Assembly: GCA_027487815.1 (NCBI GenBank)
Contig: JAIYCW010000064.1
Coordinates: 1 to 64,000 of the forward strand
Source of the DNA: Burkholderiales bacterium
GTDB taxonomy: Bacteria; Pseudomonadota; Gammaproteobacteria; Burkholderiales; Burkholderiaceae_E
DNA: 64,000 bases
Reading direction: 5' to 3'
Shown here in pieces: positions 63,168 through 64,000 of this stretch. The position numbers and the translations under genes are program-made. The notes beneath the pieces are model-generated. The model had not been told where the DNA came from. It saw nothing but the letters and a program-made list of their open reading frames with translations, and searched no databases. Every line of letters begins with the position of its first letter. Position 1 is the stretch's first letter.

Positions 63168-64000
63168 ATGATGCAATTTCCTGATTCCTTTGACGTCATC
63201 GTCGTTGGCGGTGGCCATGCCGGCACTGAAGCCGCGCTGGCGGCTGCCCGAATGGGCGTCAAAACCCTGCTGCTTACCCACAGCCTGGAAACGCTCGGCC
63301 AGATGTCGTGCAATCCTTCCATTGGCGGGATCGGCAAGGGTCATTTGGTGAAGGAAGTCGACGCACTCGGTGGGGCAATGGCCGCCGCCACCGACGAGGC
63401 TGGCATTCAGTTTCGTATTTTGAATTCCAGCAAGGGCCCGGCCGTGCGCGCCACCCGAGCGCAAGCTGATCGAGTGTTGTATCGCCAAGCGATTCGTGAG
63501 CGCCTGGAAAACCAGCCGAATTTGTGGCTGTTTCAATCTCCGGTGGATGACCTCACCGTGGACGGCGAACGAGTCACTGGCGCAGTCACTCAGCTTGGCG
63601 TGAAATTCACAGGCCGAACCGTAGTGCTCACCGCAGGCACCTTTCTGAACGGACGCGTGCATGTGGGTCTCAACCAGGCGAGTGCCGGACGCGCCGGGGA
63701 TCCTCCCGCGATAGCATTGAGTGATCGCCTGAAGGAGCTCAAGCTGCCGCAAGGGCGCCTCAAGACCGGAACTCCCCCGCGAATTGACGGGCGCACGATT
63801 GATTTCAGTCGCCTGCAAGAGCAACCTGGCGATTTCGACCCGGTGCCGGTGTTTTCTTTCCTCGGGTCGGCCGCGCAGCATCCGCGCCAGCTGCCTTGCT
63901 GGATTACCCACACTAACGCGCAAACTCACGACATCATTCGAGGCGGCCTCGATCGATCGCCCATGTTTACAGGCGTGATCGAAGGTGTGGGCCCGCGCTA
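63168..64000 (+). CDS. mnmG: tRNA uridine-5-carboxymethylaminomethyl(34) synthesis enzyme MnmG, 3' end beyond window
   Basis: FAD-binding partner of MnmE. About 277 residues are visible: the N-terminal Rossmann motif [19 protein letters not shown] is followed by [20 protein letters not shown], a segment unique to MnmG, and later [14 protein letters not shown] and [11 protein letters not shown]. Two adjacent ATG codons (63168 and 63171) are possible starts. In related genomes mnmG is followed by rsmG, parA and parB, which agrees with the parS-like sites just upstream. Confidence 0.97.
   Translation, partial: MMQFPDSFDVIVVGGGHAGTEAALAAARMGVKTLLLTHSLETLGQMSCNPSIGGIGKGHLVKEVDALGGAMAAATDEAGIQFRILNSSKGPAVRATRAQADRVLYRQAIRERLENQPNLWLFQSPVDDLTVDGERVTGAVTQLGVKFTGRTVVLTAGTFLNGRVHVGLNQASAGRAGDPPAIALSDRLKELKLPQGRLKTGTPPRIDGRTIDFSRLQEQPGDFDPVPVFSFLGSAAQHPRQLPCWITHTNAQTHDIIRGGLDRSPMFTGVIEGVGPR

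Noticed and set aside
62625-63929. Minus-strand frame of 434 residues
   Set aside because: It is antisense to the GMC and mnmG genes, with no recognisable domain.

Overview
The window carries the replication-origin neighbourhood of a bacterial chromosome. dnaA, dnaN and gyrB are on the minus strand; rpmH, rnpA, yidD, yidC and mnmE run the other way; mnmG starts at the right edge. Gene content fits a betaproteobacterium of the order Burkholderiales: a TctC/Bug-type tripartite carboxylate transporter, a GTP-type PEP carboxykinase, an exosortase with VPLPGT-type sorting signals, and moderately high GC. The genus cannot be read from the sequence. I saw no rRNA, tRNA, CRISPR array or insertion sequence.

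Left part (1-15.9 kb). A minus-strand carboxylate operon holds an AAE3-like acyl-CoA synthetase, TctC, TctB, TctA and a ketopantoate reductase cut by the window edge. Next is a three-gene operon (FrhB-family Fe-S flavoprotein, exported DsrE-like protein, exported alpha/beta hydrolase), divergent from kynureninase. A block of small stress and envelope proteins follows (CsbD, BON lipoprotein, ferritin-like, YqjK/YqjE/YqjD-like, DUF1328). It adjoins two response regulators, a CHASE3-type histidine kinase and a transglutaminase-like protein.

Origin core (16-27 kb). A candidate oriC with DnaA-box-like 9-mers lies between dnaA and dnaN. Directly behind gyrB sits an AT-rich two-gene insert encoding a small HipA-like kinase and an unrecognised partner. 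It is the clearest sign of horizontal transfer and a candidate undescribed system.

27-36 kb is a phosphonate catabolism locus: a divergent FAD oxidase, then a PhnZ-like HD oxygenase, PhnA, an alcohol dehydrogenase, PhnCDE and PhnY. Phosphonoacetaldehyde can be taken to phosphonoacetate and then to acetate plus phosphate. The usual enzymes that generate it from 2-aminoethylphosphonate (PhnW, PbfA) are not in the window.

36-56 kb is mixed: a lipoprotein ending in CxxCH, a one-domain asparaginase, a patatin, two paralogous exosortase substrates, an unknown 418-residue protein, a MOSC protein, an M14-like peptidase, a Kef-type antiporter, pckG, a TPR protein and pdxA. An exosortase operon here includes an exported protein with a degenerate archaemetzincin-like domain. 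An esterase and an acyltransferase close the block.

56-63 kb holds an IclR regulator divergent from mmsA, gabD, a zinc alcohol dehydrogenase and a GMC oxidoreductase. Together these could oxidise a short diol or 3-hydroxypropionate to acetyl-CoA. Three parS-like 16-mers lie in the last 3 kb of this cluster, about 1.2 kb apart, and one covers the GTG start codon of the GMC gene. With mnmG next, this points to the chromosome-partition region just beyond the window.
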